64,000 nucleotides of DNA, taken from Gossypium raimondii. Lineage: Eukaryota > Streptophyta > Magnoliopsida > Malvales > Malvaceae. The stretch's first letter is position 1; each line of letters begins with the position of its first letter. This document shows positions 49,135-60,303 of the stretch, piece after piece. Under the pieces are notes generated by a model that worked only from the letters and a program-made list of their open reading frames with translations, ran no database searches and was not told the origin of the DNA. The translations under genes and the position numbers were made by a program. The stretch spans positions 61,947,980 through 62,011,979 of the forward strand of contig NC_068575.1 in NCBI RefSeq assembly GCF_025698545.1. Direction: 5' to 3'.

Positions 49135-49510
49135 TTTAATTTATTGAATTCATACAAATTTTAAATAGTATTTGCTAGGCGGATTAGAGTCTAAATTATT
49201 GCTTATAAAGGAGTGGCGATGCTTTATTTCCTTTAGATCATCTTTATTTTATTTCATTTATTTTTATTTTTATTGAATTATTTTGGATAGTACACTGCTT
49301 TTTAAACATGGCCAAAGATGGTGAAAGGTCGTCGTTTAGGTTCAATGTATTATCTTCTTTAAAAAAAAATCATAAATATATTTTTTATTCTGTATTTTTG
49401 AGATTAAATCTTAAATTTTATAAAAATATAAGGACTAACATCGTATTTTAACCTAAATTTCTTCACATATTACAGTGTCATAATATAATAAATATAGATA
49501 CGTGGCAAAC

Positions 49511-49605
49511 AATAAAAGGGCCATGCAAACCGTTATTACAACAATAATGTGAGTTTAGGGAGGCAGACAGGGTATCAAATCAGTTATCACGTTTAGTACG
49601 TGTTG
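49511..49605. promoter_or_regulatory. G-box block, copy B
   Basis: It shares GGGCCATGCAAACCGTTA, GTGAGTTTAGGGAGGCAGA, TATCAAATCAG and TATCACGTTTAGTACGTG with copies A and C. The ACGT cores are here TCACGT and TACGTG. Confidence 0.45.
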
Positions 49606-49689
49606 GTGATCTTCTCCACCAGCAATTGATTCGAATCCTTTATTAAAAGATGCTTTAAAAATAAAGTTTTTATAGTGATTAATAATGAA

Positions 49690-50000
49690 AATTATAAAAT
49701 CTATCACTCGATTTTCCAATTATTATTTTTAGTCACCAACTGTTATTAACGAAAAATTAACTTGTCGGGTTTTTAAAATTGACATAATAATAATTTTTAA
49801 CCTTTAATATTTATATATTTTGTCAATTTAGTCTTGAATATAAAAGTTTTAAATTTCAACATTGTAATTTTTTTTAATTTTGCTTTTTATTGTGATCTTT
49901 CACCTAAAAACTAAAAAATTTATCAACTAAATTTAATTGAAAAATACCAAAATAAAACACCCAAAATTCAATATAATAATTTTTTATGTTTTCTCCTTGT
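49690..50000. repeat. Partial copy of the 13572-14179 MITE family
   Basis: Blocks TAGTCACCAACTGTTATTAA, AAAATTGACATAATA and ATTTATATATTTTGTCAATT parallel those in the 608-bp element. Only one arm is clear. Confidence 0.5.
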
Positions 50001-50169
50001 TTTAAATTTAACCCTCGATATAATAATTATATTGTCTTTGGTAGAAGTTTTGCCTCTAAACTCGAATGCCTGAAGAGGCATCAATGTCAAATTCACATAA
50101 TAAGAGCATATCATCTAGTGATTGAGAAAATAGACCATTTGAACCTTAACCCTGCAACATATAGCTCAT

Positions 50170-50415
50170 TGTTGGGGGTAGGCAAGCCCTTGACCTTCTA
50201 AAATAAAAAAATTATTACGTAGTCCCTTAAGAAATGTTTAAATTATAAATTAATATATGATCAAATTATACTTTAATCTTCAAAAAATGGAAAAAAAAAT
50301 CAAGTCCCTTAAAAACAATATAATTATAAATGATTACACAATAAATTTATATTTTGACCTGTTAAAAAATTATATAAATTTCACCCCTCTAAAATAATTT
50401 ATGGCTTCGCCCTTG
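50170..50415. repeat. Dispersed GGCGAAGC-type repeat, copy 3
   Basis: It begins near GTTGGGGGTAGGCAAGCCC and ends near ATTTATGGCTTCGCCCTTG. The interior has CCCTTAAGAAATG and CCCTTAAAAACAATA steps. Same family style as 44470-45040; ends approximate. Confidence 0.45.
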
Positions 50416-50767
50416 ATTATTAGATCACTTGAGTTAGGCCTGATGAGATGCTCATACTCTATAAACCTACCACAATTTCTTCAAGCACTTAAATTCTCAA
50501 CACAATCGAGAAAAAGAATTTTAGTCAAAAATTTTAAGGGTTGGAGTTACAATCTTATCCTCAATAATATTATAATATCAGTTATGATATTTTAAAATTA
50601 TAATTTCTAAAATAATTAAACCTAATCTAATCTAATCTAACCCTTAGGTTTCACGTTTGGAAAATTAATATATATTTATAAAAATGCAGTAATATTTATT
50701 ATTACTATTTATTTATTTGTAAAATAGTCAACAAAATTAGATAATACTTGTCTGATATTAGTATTAA

Positions 50768-52200
50768 GGGTATTTTACAAAAATAATACAAAAAATAAAA
50801 AAAAACCAAAATAATATAATAAAAAAATTATTTACTAAAATGGTACAAAAAAAAGCAAACAGTGGAAAATGGGATGCTATAGGCGGCACCAAAGGTGCTA
50901 CTGCCACAGGCGGCACCAGTGTATTATACATCAGCTTCCCTCCAGCTGAAGAAGAAGAAGAAAAAAAAAAAGGAAGAAGGAGGAGGAGGACGAGGTTGTG
51001 CCGGAAAAATAGAGAAAGAGAAGAAAAAATAGAAAAAAAAATGTTTTTTTTTTACATAATGGATTATCTTGTTATTATGTTTTTTGGTATAATTTTTATT
51101 ATTTTTTGTTGTTAGTTTAGTTATTATTGTTAGTTAGTAAGATTAATAAAACTCAAATTGATGGTTTTAGTTAGTATTATTATTGTTAGTTTTAGGGTTT
51201 AGTTATTATTAATTATTGTTACTTAGTATTATTATTAGTAAAAACTAATATTATTATTATGGTTAGTTATTAGGATTAATAAAAACCCTAATTATTATTT
51301 TAGTTGGTATGATTGTTAGTTTTACATTATATTATTGTTAGTTATTATTTTTTCTCCGGATTTCATTACTTTAAAAAAATATACTATTTTATAATTTTAT
51401 TATTTTACATTATTTTAGTACATTATGTTTGAAATTTATTAATTTAGTGTGTTTTTAAATAAATTTCAAAAATAACCCTTATTTCGCCCTTTATTTGTAT
51501 TTTTCCGAATTTTATTACTTTCAATAAAAATATTTTTAATTTGTTATTTTATATTTTTTTGAATTTTATTGCTTTCGGTGAATATACAATTTTGTTTCTT
51601 TTTCTTTTGTATTTTATGTTTTCTTAAACATATTTTTTATCATTGTATTTTTAATGCTATTTTTGTTAAAAAAACTAATTACAACATGCTAAATAAATTT
51701 CATAAAAAATTCTAATCAACATAGAATGTACATAACATGGATTTTTTCATGCTAAATAAAATTCATAAAATATATATGCTAAATAAAATAATAAAACACA
51801 TAAAATATACATAAGATAGATTTTTTACACAAATATTGCAAAAAAAATAAATTAATGCAAAAAAAAAATACCTTTACTTCTTTTCTTTCTTTCTTTTTCC
51901 TTCCCTCTTCTTCTTCTCCTTTCCTTTCCTTTTCTTTTTCTTTCTTTCTTCTCCACCCCACCAGCTGAATGGTCCCCTCATTATAAGGGGGTGGTGCCTC
52001 CTGTGGCAGTGGCACCATCAGTGCCGCCTCTGCCACTGGCACGACTGGTGCCGCCTGTGGCAGCCCCTCCATCAGGGTGTCGTCACATCCTCCAGCAGTT
52101 TTTTTTAAAACTTTTATGTTTTTTTATACTATTTTGATAAATAATTTTTTATTATATTATTTTGGTATTTTTTTTTTTGCATTATTTTTGTAAAATACCC
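50768..52200. mobile_element. 1.43 kb non-autonomous Mutator-like element
   Basis: The terminal inverted repeats are at least 80 bp: left GGGTATTTTACAAAAATAAT, right inversely GGGTATTTTACAAAAATAAT, both continuing through AAACCAAAATAATATAAT or CCAAAATAATATAATAAA. It is flanked by TAGTATTAA on both sides (50759-50767 and 52201-52209), an exact 9-bp duplication. Just inside each end lie GC-rich blocks built from GGCGGCACC, GTGCTACTGCCACAGGCGG and their inverse GGTGCCGCCTGTGGCAGC. The interior is AT-rich with repeated TTAGTTATTATTGTTAG steps. No transposase is visible. Short ORFs inside are rich in Glu/Lys/Arg from low-complexity DNA and are not credible genes. Confidence 0.92.
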
Positions 52201-52209
52201 TAGTATTAA

Positions 52210-52989
52210 CGTATAAATGTTTTATCAAGAACGAAAATAATACGAGTACTTGAGGTGGCAAGATTAACACAACTAATTTATTTATGTTTTTTGCCGTAAA
52301 ACCATTGAACTTTTCCTTCCAACAAGTCAAATGGGTTAAATTGCAATTTCATACCTTCAGTATATAAAATTAAAAAACAGTACGTAGGTCTTTTACTTTT
52401 AATACCAGCATATAAAAACACTTAAAATTTCAATCAAACTTTTTTTTTTGGTTGTGTTTTTCATTTTTTTTCTAAAACGAGTCATAGATTTTTATAATTA
52501 TAATAAGTGTTAATATATTTTTATATTCTAAATTTGACAATTATATTCATTTTAGTCTTTAAAGTTAAATTTTGTAAAGATTTGAAATTCGCCATATTAC
52601 TAAATTCAAGTATCAAAATAAAATATATATAATTATAGACAGCAATATAAACTTAAGTACCAAATTAAGAGGAAAAAATTACATTACCCCAAGGGTGTGC
52701 TCGGTCCGTGCCCCTCGTCTGAAATTAAGCCACCTGTTCTTCTTTCATTGAGATATTTAAACAAAAAAAATGAAAAAAAATCACGTGGCTTAATTTAGAG
52801 AAAAGATGATGCAATTTTCGGTAAGTAAAGCAAAAGGGACGAAGTTATTTTTTAAAAATAAAAAAAATCGAAATGATTAAAATGAAAGGTGAGAGAATGA
52901 CAGACAACATGTCCAATTATAAATTTTGTAATTTTGTATCTATTTTGGCAAAAACGAAGGCCAAAGCAAGAAATTCTGAAATTAGAAGT
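52210..52989. other. Intergenic DNA
   Basis: AT-rich with one GC-richer patch near 52690-52740 (AAGGGTGTGCTCGGTCCGTG). No gene is recognised. Confidence 0.5.
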
Positions 52990-53500
52990 AGAAAAAAAAC
53001 TGGAAAAACTTCAATCTCTTCTTATATATATAGAATCGAAACGCATTAGCTAAGTGTTAGCCATATCCAGTATTGGGTTCAAGTTCGCATCAATGAAATA
53101 AGGTCAGTTATTTTCTCTGTTCCCTTTTTTCTCTCTCTCTCGAGTATTGGTTTCCACTTTATTGTTTCATGCTTCTTTTTAAAGGTTTCTGGATTTTAAA
53201 TTTTCTGTTTGTTTGCTGAGAAATTATAAAAAATAAAGCTGCAGGCATCTCCATTGTTCTTTTTTTTTTTAATGTTCTTGTTTATAAATTAAAAGTTTCT
53301 AAGGATTTAAAGCTTTTATTGAATAATTTATGGTTTTTTCAGGAGGAAATCCAAAATTTCTAGGTTAAAATCTGGGAATAAAATATTTTGGTAGTTAGTA
53401 GAAATCTAGAAATCACGATTATAAATGAATTGAATACAGGATCTGTTTGGTTGCTGAGAAAAATAAAAAGGAAAAAGAAAAGTCAGAGATTTATTTTTTG
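52990..53500 (+). repeat. Upstream duplicate of the CBL4-like leader exon region
   Basis: It contains a TATA-like TTATATATATAGAATCG, then the leader-like GCTAAGTGTTAGCCAT and TTCGCATCAATGAAATAAG followed by a GT donor at 53103. The same order recurs at 55540-56220, with the donor 2600 bases further on. The downstream intron-like part also matches (TTCTGTTTGTTTGCTGAGAA, GCAGGCATCTCCATT, CTAAGGATTTAAAGCTTTT). It may serve as an alternative first exon of the CBL4-like gene; transcription is not proven. Confidence 0.6.
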
Positions 53501-54128
53501 AATTCTATATGACAAAATTATGAACGAAATTTTGATGAATGAAAAAATTATGAAAAAATAAAACGAAAATTTTCTTGAAATGCTTTTTTTCCGTGTTCCC
53601 ATTGGTTCGCATATTAGTTTTAATGCAGTAGGTTACCATATCTATTTTTGTTAAAAACTAGTATAGCTAATGGAATAAGTTGACATTTACACTTAACTAA
53701 TTTTTAATAATAAAAATAAAAAATTTTAATAAAAGAATAGTTCAACGAATTAATTTATCCAACTCTTAAATGAAATGAATAAAATATAATCTCTTTTAAT
53801 ACAAAATTTTAATAATATTTTTAGCATTTTAACTTGATTTTCTATTTTCTGAAACTTCAATTACTCTTTATTTAATCTCTAATTACAAGTTTTAACAAAA
53901 CTTGTTAGTCAAATCTCAAAATTCAAAATTAAAATTACATGAAAAATATCACAACACAACCATTTATTATATGGGAGAAAACATCATGACAATAAAATCA
54001 AATCTATGAAAAAGTTTATTGTAGATTATTCAAGAAAGTCCAGATTAATATTCAATTGATGGATGCTAAGTTAATCGAAGCCTTATAAATACACATTATA
54101 TATGTACGTGACAAAAAAAGGAAAGAAA
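53501..54128. other. AT-rich DNA between the duplicated leader regions
   Basis: No gene is visible. If the upstream leader is used, this is intron sequence. Confidence 0.5.
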
Positions 54129-54262
54129 ATCAAAAGGCTATGCCAACCTTTTTGTTTAAGGGTAGGCCTGCCATGCAAACTTTTATTTACAATAATAGTG
54201 TGAGTTTAGGGGGCAGATCTGAGATGTCAAATCGTTGTCACCTTTAGCACGTGCCGGTGATT
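54129..54262. promoter_or_regulatory. G-box block, copy C
   Basis: The third block, with CCATGCAAACTTTTA, AATAGTGTGAGTTTAGGGG, TGTCAAATCGTTGTCACC and CACGTG at 54248-54253. It lies about 1.3 kb before the proximal leader exon of the CBL4-like gene. Confidence 0.45.
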
Positions 54263-54539
54263 AAGATAAAAAAATATAAATTTAAAATTTTTAATATGAT
54301 TAAAATAAATCGATATTAGATAAATGGTTTTGAAGGGGATGATAATTGATAAGTAAGAAATTAAAATATTTTTCTTTTATTTTTCTTCCAGAGGCGCATC
54401 AAAGTCAAAAGTAGGGTAGCGGTGTCAAGGATTAGCGTTGTATTTTTTTTAAAAATTAAAATAATTATGCGCTGGAATTGAACTGTAAGGCGGCTGCCGA
54501 AAAAGTTTATATTTAATATATATTTGATTAAAAATAATA

Positions 54540-54695
54540 TATATTTTACCCGAGGCCCGGCCTGTTTTCTAAACGGGCCTCATTTTTTTGTCCAAACTTA
54601 TATTTCGAGCCTATATTTTTACCCAAACCCTCCTATTTTTCGAGCGGGTAGTCGAGCCGAGTTGGGTAGCCCAACCCATGATCACCTCTAGTTGA
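54540..54695. repeat. Remnant of a GGCCCGGCC-rich plant repeat
   Basis: ACCCGAGGCCCGGCCTGTT, AACGGGCCTCATTTTT, GGGTAGTCGAGCCGAG and the end ATGATCACCTCTAG form the typical interior and right end of a plant hAT-type MITE. The opposite end was not found, so it looks truncated. Confidence 0.5.
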
Positions 54696-55539
54696 ATATA
54701 GAAAAAAAATTAATTGGTCAAATAGGTAGTTTTTGGAGAGAACGTGTGAAAGTGCATCCAGTTAGGTGTGTTTTCTGCACAGTTGATAGGAAAGCTCTTC
54801 CAATTAGATGAGCTTTCTGGTGACATGTCAGGGAAAGCATGTCCAGTTGGTCGTGTTTTCTTTGGAATTTTAAAAAAAACTCTCAATTGGGCACACTTTT
54901 TCGACATGTCAATAGAAAACTCGCTCAGCTAAACAAATTTTCACACTCTCGTAAAAAACGACTTATTTCCCTAAATTTTTAAAAAAACGACCTATTAAAT
55001 TAATTAATAAATTTTGTTGACATATATGACCTATTTAACTCGACTATAAATTAAATAAAAAGATAATTATCTCAAAATATACATACTCGTATGATTTATA
55101 AATATAAGTTTGAGAAAATTCATAAATTTGTTTAAAAGTTATTAAAAGTTATACATACTCGATTATATTTAATTCATAAATAATTTATTTTTATTTCGCT
55201 TCTTCATTTATCTATTTCTAATTAGAAATAATGAAAAATTAGTTAAAATTAAATATTTTAAATTTATATTTAATTCAATTATATAGTAAACTTAAAGATT
55301 AAATTATTAAATTGAAAAGTTAATTATTTATCCTTGTTTAGAAAGCTTTATTAAAAACAGAAATTGATTAAATATTAAATATTATTTATCATAGGGATTA
55401 ATGATTTCTTTTATTTATCAAAATGGGTGATTTTCAAAGGGATTTTTTTATTCAAGTGCTCTTATATATTTGCATATTTGGCAGGCGAAATCAGTTTCTC
55501 TTTTAAGAAAAAGGGGGCTCTAAATTTAATTCAAGTGGC

Positions 55540-55702
55540 TTAAACAAACTTCAATCCCATCTTCTATATATAATCGAAACGTAAGCTAAGGGTTAGCCAT
55601 CTCCAAGATTTAAGAAAGCAAAAACAGATTAAAGAAGAAGAAGCTTAAGAACAAACCTCAAAAACTTTCAAGTGTTTTTCAAGCTCGCATCAATCTAGTA
55701 AG
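55540..55702 (+). promoter_or_regulatory. Proximal promoter and 5' UTR exon of the CBL4-like gene
   Basis: TATA-like CTATATATAATCG near 55563, then a purine-rich leader (AAAGAAGAAGAAGCTTAAG) ending CATCAATCTAGTAAG with a GT donor at 55703. A matching acceptor TTGGCAG lies just before 57357, giving a leader intron of about 1.65 kb and a short leader part (57358-57426) before the ATG. Inferred from splice signals only. Confidence 0.55.
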
Positions 55703-56487
55703 GTTAGCTGGGTTTTTTTTTTTTTGTTTACATTGCTTTCTTTTTAGCTTCTAGGTATTTGGTTTATCTTTGTTTTATATTTCGAGTCTTGGGTTGATTT
55801 TTTTTTAGATTTTTGCATTCATTTTTTTTCTCTTTCTTCAGTTTCTGGGTAGTTGGATTTTTTCTGTTTGTTTTCTGAGAAAATACGAGAAAGAACAAAA
55901 AAATGGTAGATGCAGGCAGCTTCATTAGATTTTTATCTTCTTACTTTATAATTTTCTAAGGATTTAAAGCTTTTTATCTAAGAATTTAATGTTATGTTTC
56001 GCATTAAAATCCCAATTTATAGCTTTATAAGCAATAACGATAATAAAAAGCTCAAATGACAGGCTTTAAAGAAACACCCGAGGATTTTTATGGCTCATTT
56101 TTCATATAGTTAGAAGACAATAAAAATCTAGTAATCATATAAACAAATTGAATACAGCATCTCTGTTTGGTTTCTAAGAAAAACAAAACGGAAAAAAAAA
56201 AAAGGTCAGTGAAAAATTTTCCTTTTGGGATTTTATATTCAGTAAACTGGGCCATGCTGATGTGTTTATGTCGATGGTCTCAATTGTAGTATTCGAATTT
56301 GTTTTCTGCTTGTGATTCTTATTACAAGTTCAAATCTCTTGCTTAGAAATTTCTCATTAATTTCAATGATTAGATGTTTCTTTAGCTCAGAAAATACCAT
56401 AGCGTAACTCAATTTGTTCATTTGTGGCAAAAGAAAAAAAAAAGTTAGAGGCTTTACGAAAGTGGTGATGTGGATGATAAATTATCG

Positions 56488-56748
56488 TGGTAAAAGTATC
56501 ATGAAGGTCTTTGTACTAAGAGTTGGATTACATTTTACCTATTCTATTTCAGAAAATGGGCAAATTAGTCTCAATACGTTAGATCAAAGACCAAACTGGT
56601 ACTTTTGTTATTCTGGCCATTTTTATTAATAAAAATTGGTCTATAAGGTGCACATGTTACACTATGTGTAACTAATTTGCCTTTTTTTAGTAGAGGAGGT
56701 AAAATGTAATCCGTCTCCTAATAGAAGGGTCTCCAATATAATTTTACC
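56488..56748. mobile_element. MITE of the GGTAAAAGTAYCATGGAGGCC family, copy 2
   Basis: A 261-bp inverted-repeat element in the leader intron of the CBL4-like gene. Left end GGTAAAAGTATCATGAAGG; right end inversely GGTAAAATTATATTGGAGAC. Both arms continue with GGATTACATTTTACC. Flanks AAATTATCG (56479-56487) and AAATTATGG (56749-56757) match at 8 of 9 bases. Confidence 0.8.
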
Positions 56749-57426
56749 AAATTATGGTATTAAAAGATGTTATAGCATCCTAGTTTAGATTATGTATTGA
56801 GTGTGCTCTTTATATTCAAATTGGGTTTTTTCTCCACTTACCAAGTTACCGCCGGTATCAAAGTTCAAGGTCTATTTTTGTTGTTATTGTTTTGTCATCT
56901 AGTAAACTTTTTATCAAAGTCCATTTACTATTTTAGTCAAATATTTAAAAGAAGGGATTGATTTGTTTAATCAAAAATCTTTTAGTGATGTAATCTTTTG
57001 GACTTTCCAACCAATTTTATTGGTGGGGTCTTTGAATAGGATGAAATGGTGTTTTCAAACTGGTAATTGATGTATATATTTTTTTGTTTGTTCATTGATG
57101 GTCCCATTAGATATATGCCATTTTCTTGCTATAAAATGGTTATGTTGGGCTTAAGATATCTGTATTTGATGCATGTTTAGATATGGTTTGAGATATGAAA
57201 ATGTAAGGATCTTCAGTCGCACTCATGTAAATCTCGAATAATGGTGCTTGTAATTGGTGATCATAGGTGAAGTTATTTAGGTATAGGTTTACTATAAGAT
57301 ATGAATCTCCAAATAGTGATTGTTGATAAATATATGTAAGCTTTCGGTATTGGCAGGTGAACCTTTTGTAGCAAATGAGTGCACTGTCGACAATTTTCGG
57401 GATTGTATAAACGTTGGTTTGTTGTC

Positions 57427-59863
57427 ATGGGCTGTGGAAGCTCGAAGAGAAGCAAACAATTACATGGTTATGAAGATCCAAGTGTTCTTGCTGCTGAAAC
57501 ACCTTGTGAGTAACGATTCTACTTCGTGTGGCTTGTAAATTTGTCCTTTATGTTGCTTGAGTTCTTTGTTTTTTCTTAAAATACTTGTGTCATATATCAA
57601 ACACATGTTTGGACGTTGGTACAGCTGTATGACTCTTTAAATATATGAAAGAACTTAAATTTGTCGAATGTATCCGTATCAATATTTAATTTTCAACGTG
57701 GAATATGCTATCAAAATTTGCCTTTGTTTGCTTTTTTCTTTAGACACTTCCCCGAGTATGGATACAGGGAATAACTTTGAAAAAGTTGAACATATCCATG
57801 TCAAATACAGTGGCTGGCCTTGGTCCCCTCCCAAAGTGGTAGAATTGCTTTAGAGTCCCTTTAGAAACTGTAAGAATACAAATTAGTACAGTAGTAAATT
57901 TTCATTTTGGTCCCTCCAAATATTTATAATTTACTTCTTTCCCTCTAGGAAAAATTTTTGGCTTCACCTCTGGTCAGATATATACTCTGTACCTAACGCT
58001 CAAATCTGATGATAATTTCTGTTTGCAGTTACGGTTAATGAAGTAGAGTCCCTGGAGGAGCTTTATAAGAAACTAAGCAATTCGATAATTGCAGATGGAC
58101 TTATTCACAAGGTACATTCATTCGACATATACGAGTTGAATCAAGGCATAAGCAAACAGTAATTAATTTCTCTGATGTTTTGTTAAATTCTATGCCTTCT
58201 TATATAGGAAGAATTCCATTTAGCCCTCTTCAAGAACAGAAATCAGAAGAATCTTTTTGCAGACAGGGTGTGTAATGTTAGCTCGACATTGCTTGTATTC
58301 TGTATCAAACTTTATTTTTGTACCAAACCGTTAACTGTTTGGGATGCCAGATCACTAGAACACGAACGTTTTCTATTTCTGCAATGTTATTGTCCCCACT
58401 TTTTCTTATATCATCACCTATAAATTTGCAGGTTTTTGATTTGTTCGATCTCAAACGTAATGGGGTCATCGAGTTCGGTGAGTTCGTTAGATCATTGGGC
58501 ATCTTTCATCCCAATGCACCTGCGGCTGACAAGATCGCATGTAAGGGCAACTCTTTTGATGGCAAAAGTATCATAGAGGCCCCTGTACTACGAATAGAAT
58601 TGCATTTTTCTCTGTACGTTAAATCAAAGAGCAAACTGGTCTTTTTGTTAAAAATTTAATCTATTTCTACTATAAAAAATTGGTCCTTGTACATCAAAAT
58701 GAGTACACGTGGCATACCAAGTGTAATTGTTTGGTTATTCCGTCAGTTTTTAGCAGTAGAAATAGATGAAAATCTTAATTGAAAGAACTGCTTTGCTCTT
58801 TAATTTAATGTATAGGGACCAATTTGCTCATTTTATGATTAAAAGGGGGCAAACTGCAATCTGATTCCTACTACAGGTGCTTTCATAATACCCTTTTATG
58901 ATTAGTTTTTTTCTTCATGAATTATGTTCTTAGTTGTGCAAATCCTTCTTGCAGTTGCATTCAAGCTTTACGACTTAAGACAAACCGGCTTTATCGAGCG
59001 TGAGGAGGTTCGTATCATAACGATAACCTACCAAGTTACTATTGTTTACACGTATATGGTCAATACTAACTAAAATATTTCATTGACTTGCAGTTGAAGG
59101 AAATGGTTTTGGCACTTTTGCATGAATCGGAACTGGTTCTTTCAGAAGAAATCGTTGAAATGATTGTCGATAAGGTGCAGATATCTCTGACCGATCAACT
59201 ATCGGATATATTCGTATCCGATACCGACATTCTTAACTCTCATTTTATTTTTTTCTGCAGACATTTAGCGAAGCAGACACAAAAGGTGACGGCAAAATCG
59301 ATCTAGAAGAGTGGAAAGCATTTGTATCAAAATATCCATCTCTCTTAAAGAACATGACTCTCCCATATTTGAAGTGAGTAAATCTATTTTGCTAAACTGA
59401 TACCCAATGCATACCCAAACATACCCTTGTACTCGAGTAATGTACAAAGGCGGACCGTAATGGTGGCCAAGGGCCCCCTCAAAATATTGAAAACAAATTT
59501 CATTTCTTCCTTAAAAGTTTTTGAAAATTTTAATTAGGCCCTCCAAAATTTTTAAATTTCTCATTATAATTTTTGCTTCTTTTTTTTTTCCTGAAAATTT
59601 TAATTAAGCTCACAAAATTTTAAAAGTTTTAATTAGACTCTCAAATTTTATTAAATTTTTTTTCATTAAACTCTTAAATTTTTTGAGAATTCCATTAGCC
59701 CCTCCCAACTTATTTCCTAGATTCGCCGCTGGCAATGTAGCTAGTTTAATTTCAAAATGTTTGTGGTGTCTTTTGCAGGGATATCAGCATTGCATTCCCC
59801 AGCTTCGTGGATCTGCCCGAAATCGAAGATTCGGATGTTAGCGTCTCCGTCAATGGAGATTAA
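57427..59863 (+). CDS. Calcineurin B-like calcium sensor (CBL4/SOS3-like)
   Basis: Calcium sensor that binds CIPK kinases; CBL4 (SOS3) with CIPK24 activates the Na+/H+ exchanger SOS1 at the plasma membrane under salt stress. Eight coding exons: 57427-57505, 58029-58111, 58208-58267, 58432-58540, 58955-59007, 59094-59174, 59261-59373 and 59779-59863, 220 residues. The N-terminus MGCGSSK is a myristoylation signal (Gly2) with a palmitoylation Cys3. The first EF-hand is the atypical long loop ([16 protein letters not shown]), then [26 protein letters not shown] and [13 protein letters not shown]. The C-terminus has the CBL motif [18 protein letters not shown] and [12 protein letters not shown] point to CBL4 over CBL1/9 or CBL10. 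Start chosen as the ATG giving MGC. Two introns carry transposons, and a third lies in the leader intron. Confidence 0.95.
58561..58893. mobile_element. MITE of the GGTAAAAGTAYCATGGAGGCC family, copy 3
   Basis: A 333-bp inverted-repeat element inside the CBL4-like intron between coding exons 4 and 5. Left end GGCAAAAGTATCATAGAGGC, then CCCTGTACTACGAATAGA; right end inversely GGGTATTATGAAAGCACC, then TGTAGTAGGAATCAGA. Flanks TCTTTTGAT (58552-58560) and TTTTATGAT (58894-58902) match at 7 of 9 bases. Subterminal TTAAATCAAAGAGCAAACTGG is shared in part with the other copies. Confidence 0.8.
59443..59733. mobile_element. GGCGGA-type dispersed repeat in the last CBL4-like intron
   Basis: It begins CAAAGGCGGACCGTAATGG and ends with the inverse of GCCAGCGGCGAATCTAGG. 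The interior is GGGCCCCCTCAAAAT followed by degenerate TTTTAATTAGGCCCTCC steps. AATGTA occurs on both sides (AATGTAC before, AATGTAGC after), possibly part of an 8-bp hAT duplication. Confidence 0.55.
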
Positions 59864-60158
59864 ATATCCGATTTTGTCAAAACGTTTTGCACTAATCTGA
59901 TTAAATTATGAAGCCGATGAATCCCGAGCATGAAGGACGACCAAAAGTTCATAAAAATCACAATCTGCAAATGGATCAGCAATTAAATGTTCTTCAAAAT
60001 CTGGGGTTTGCACTCTTTTGTATGTACAGTGTTGTTTTATATGTTTTGGGAATGTTCATACTACTGTTGAGTATCAGAAAATATTGTGAAAAGAACAGTT
60101 CACTCTTTTTTTCTTTTGATATATTTTGTGATAAAATTTATGGTGATATGACCTCTTA

Positions 60159-60303
60159 GGGTGGGTTTGGATGGGCGATTGGGTGCGGTACAGTGTGTTT
60201 AGCTTACTTTTTGTCTCACGCTACAATATAGTTACAGTACCTAATTCCACCGCTACCGCTGTTTTTACACTCAAGTAAACGCATCGCCTATCCAAACTCA
60301 CCC
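60159..60303. mobile_element. Tourist-like (PIF/Harbinger) MITE
   Basis: A 145-bp element. The ends are GGGTGGGTTTGGATGGGCGA and, inversely, GGGTGAGTTTGGATAGGCGA. It is flanked by TTA on both sides (60156-60158 and 60304-60306), the 3-bp duplication usual for this superfamily. It lies about 300 bases after the CBL4-like stop codon. Confidence 0.88.

Noticed and set aside
50840-51115. Plus-strand ORF of 91 codons rich in Glu, Lys and Arg
   Set aside because: It lies inside the 1.43 kb Mutator-like element and is produced by GAA/AGG low-complexity DNA and the GC-rich subterminal block.
51779-52072. Minus-strand ORF of 97 codons
   Set aside because: Same element, other end: Ala/Pro codons come from the GC-rich block and Glu/Lys codons from a pyrimidine run.
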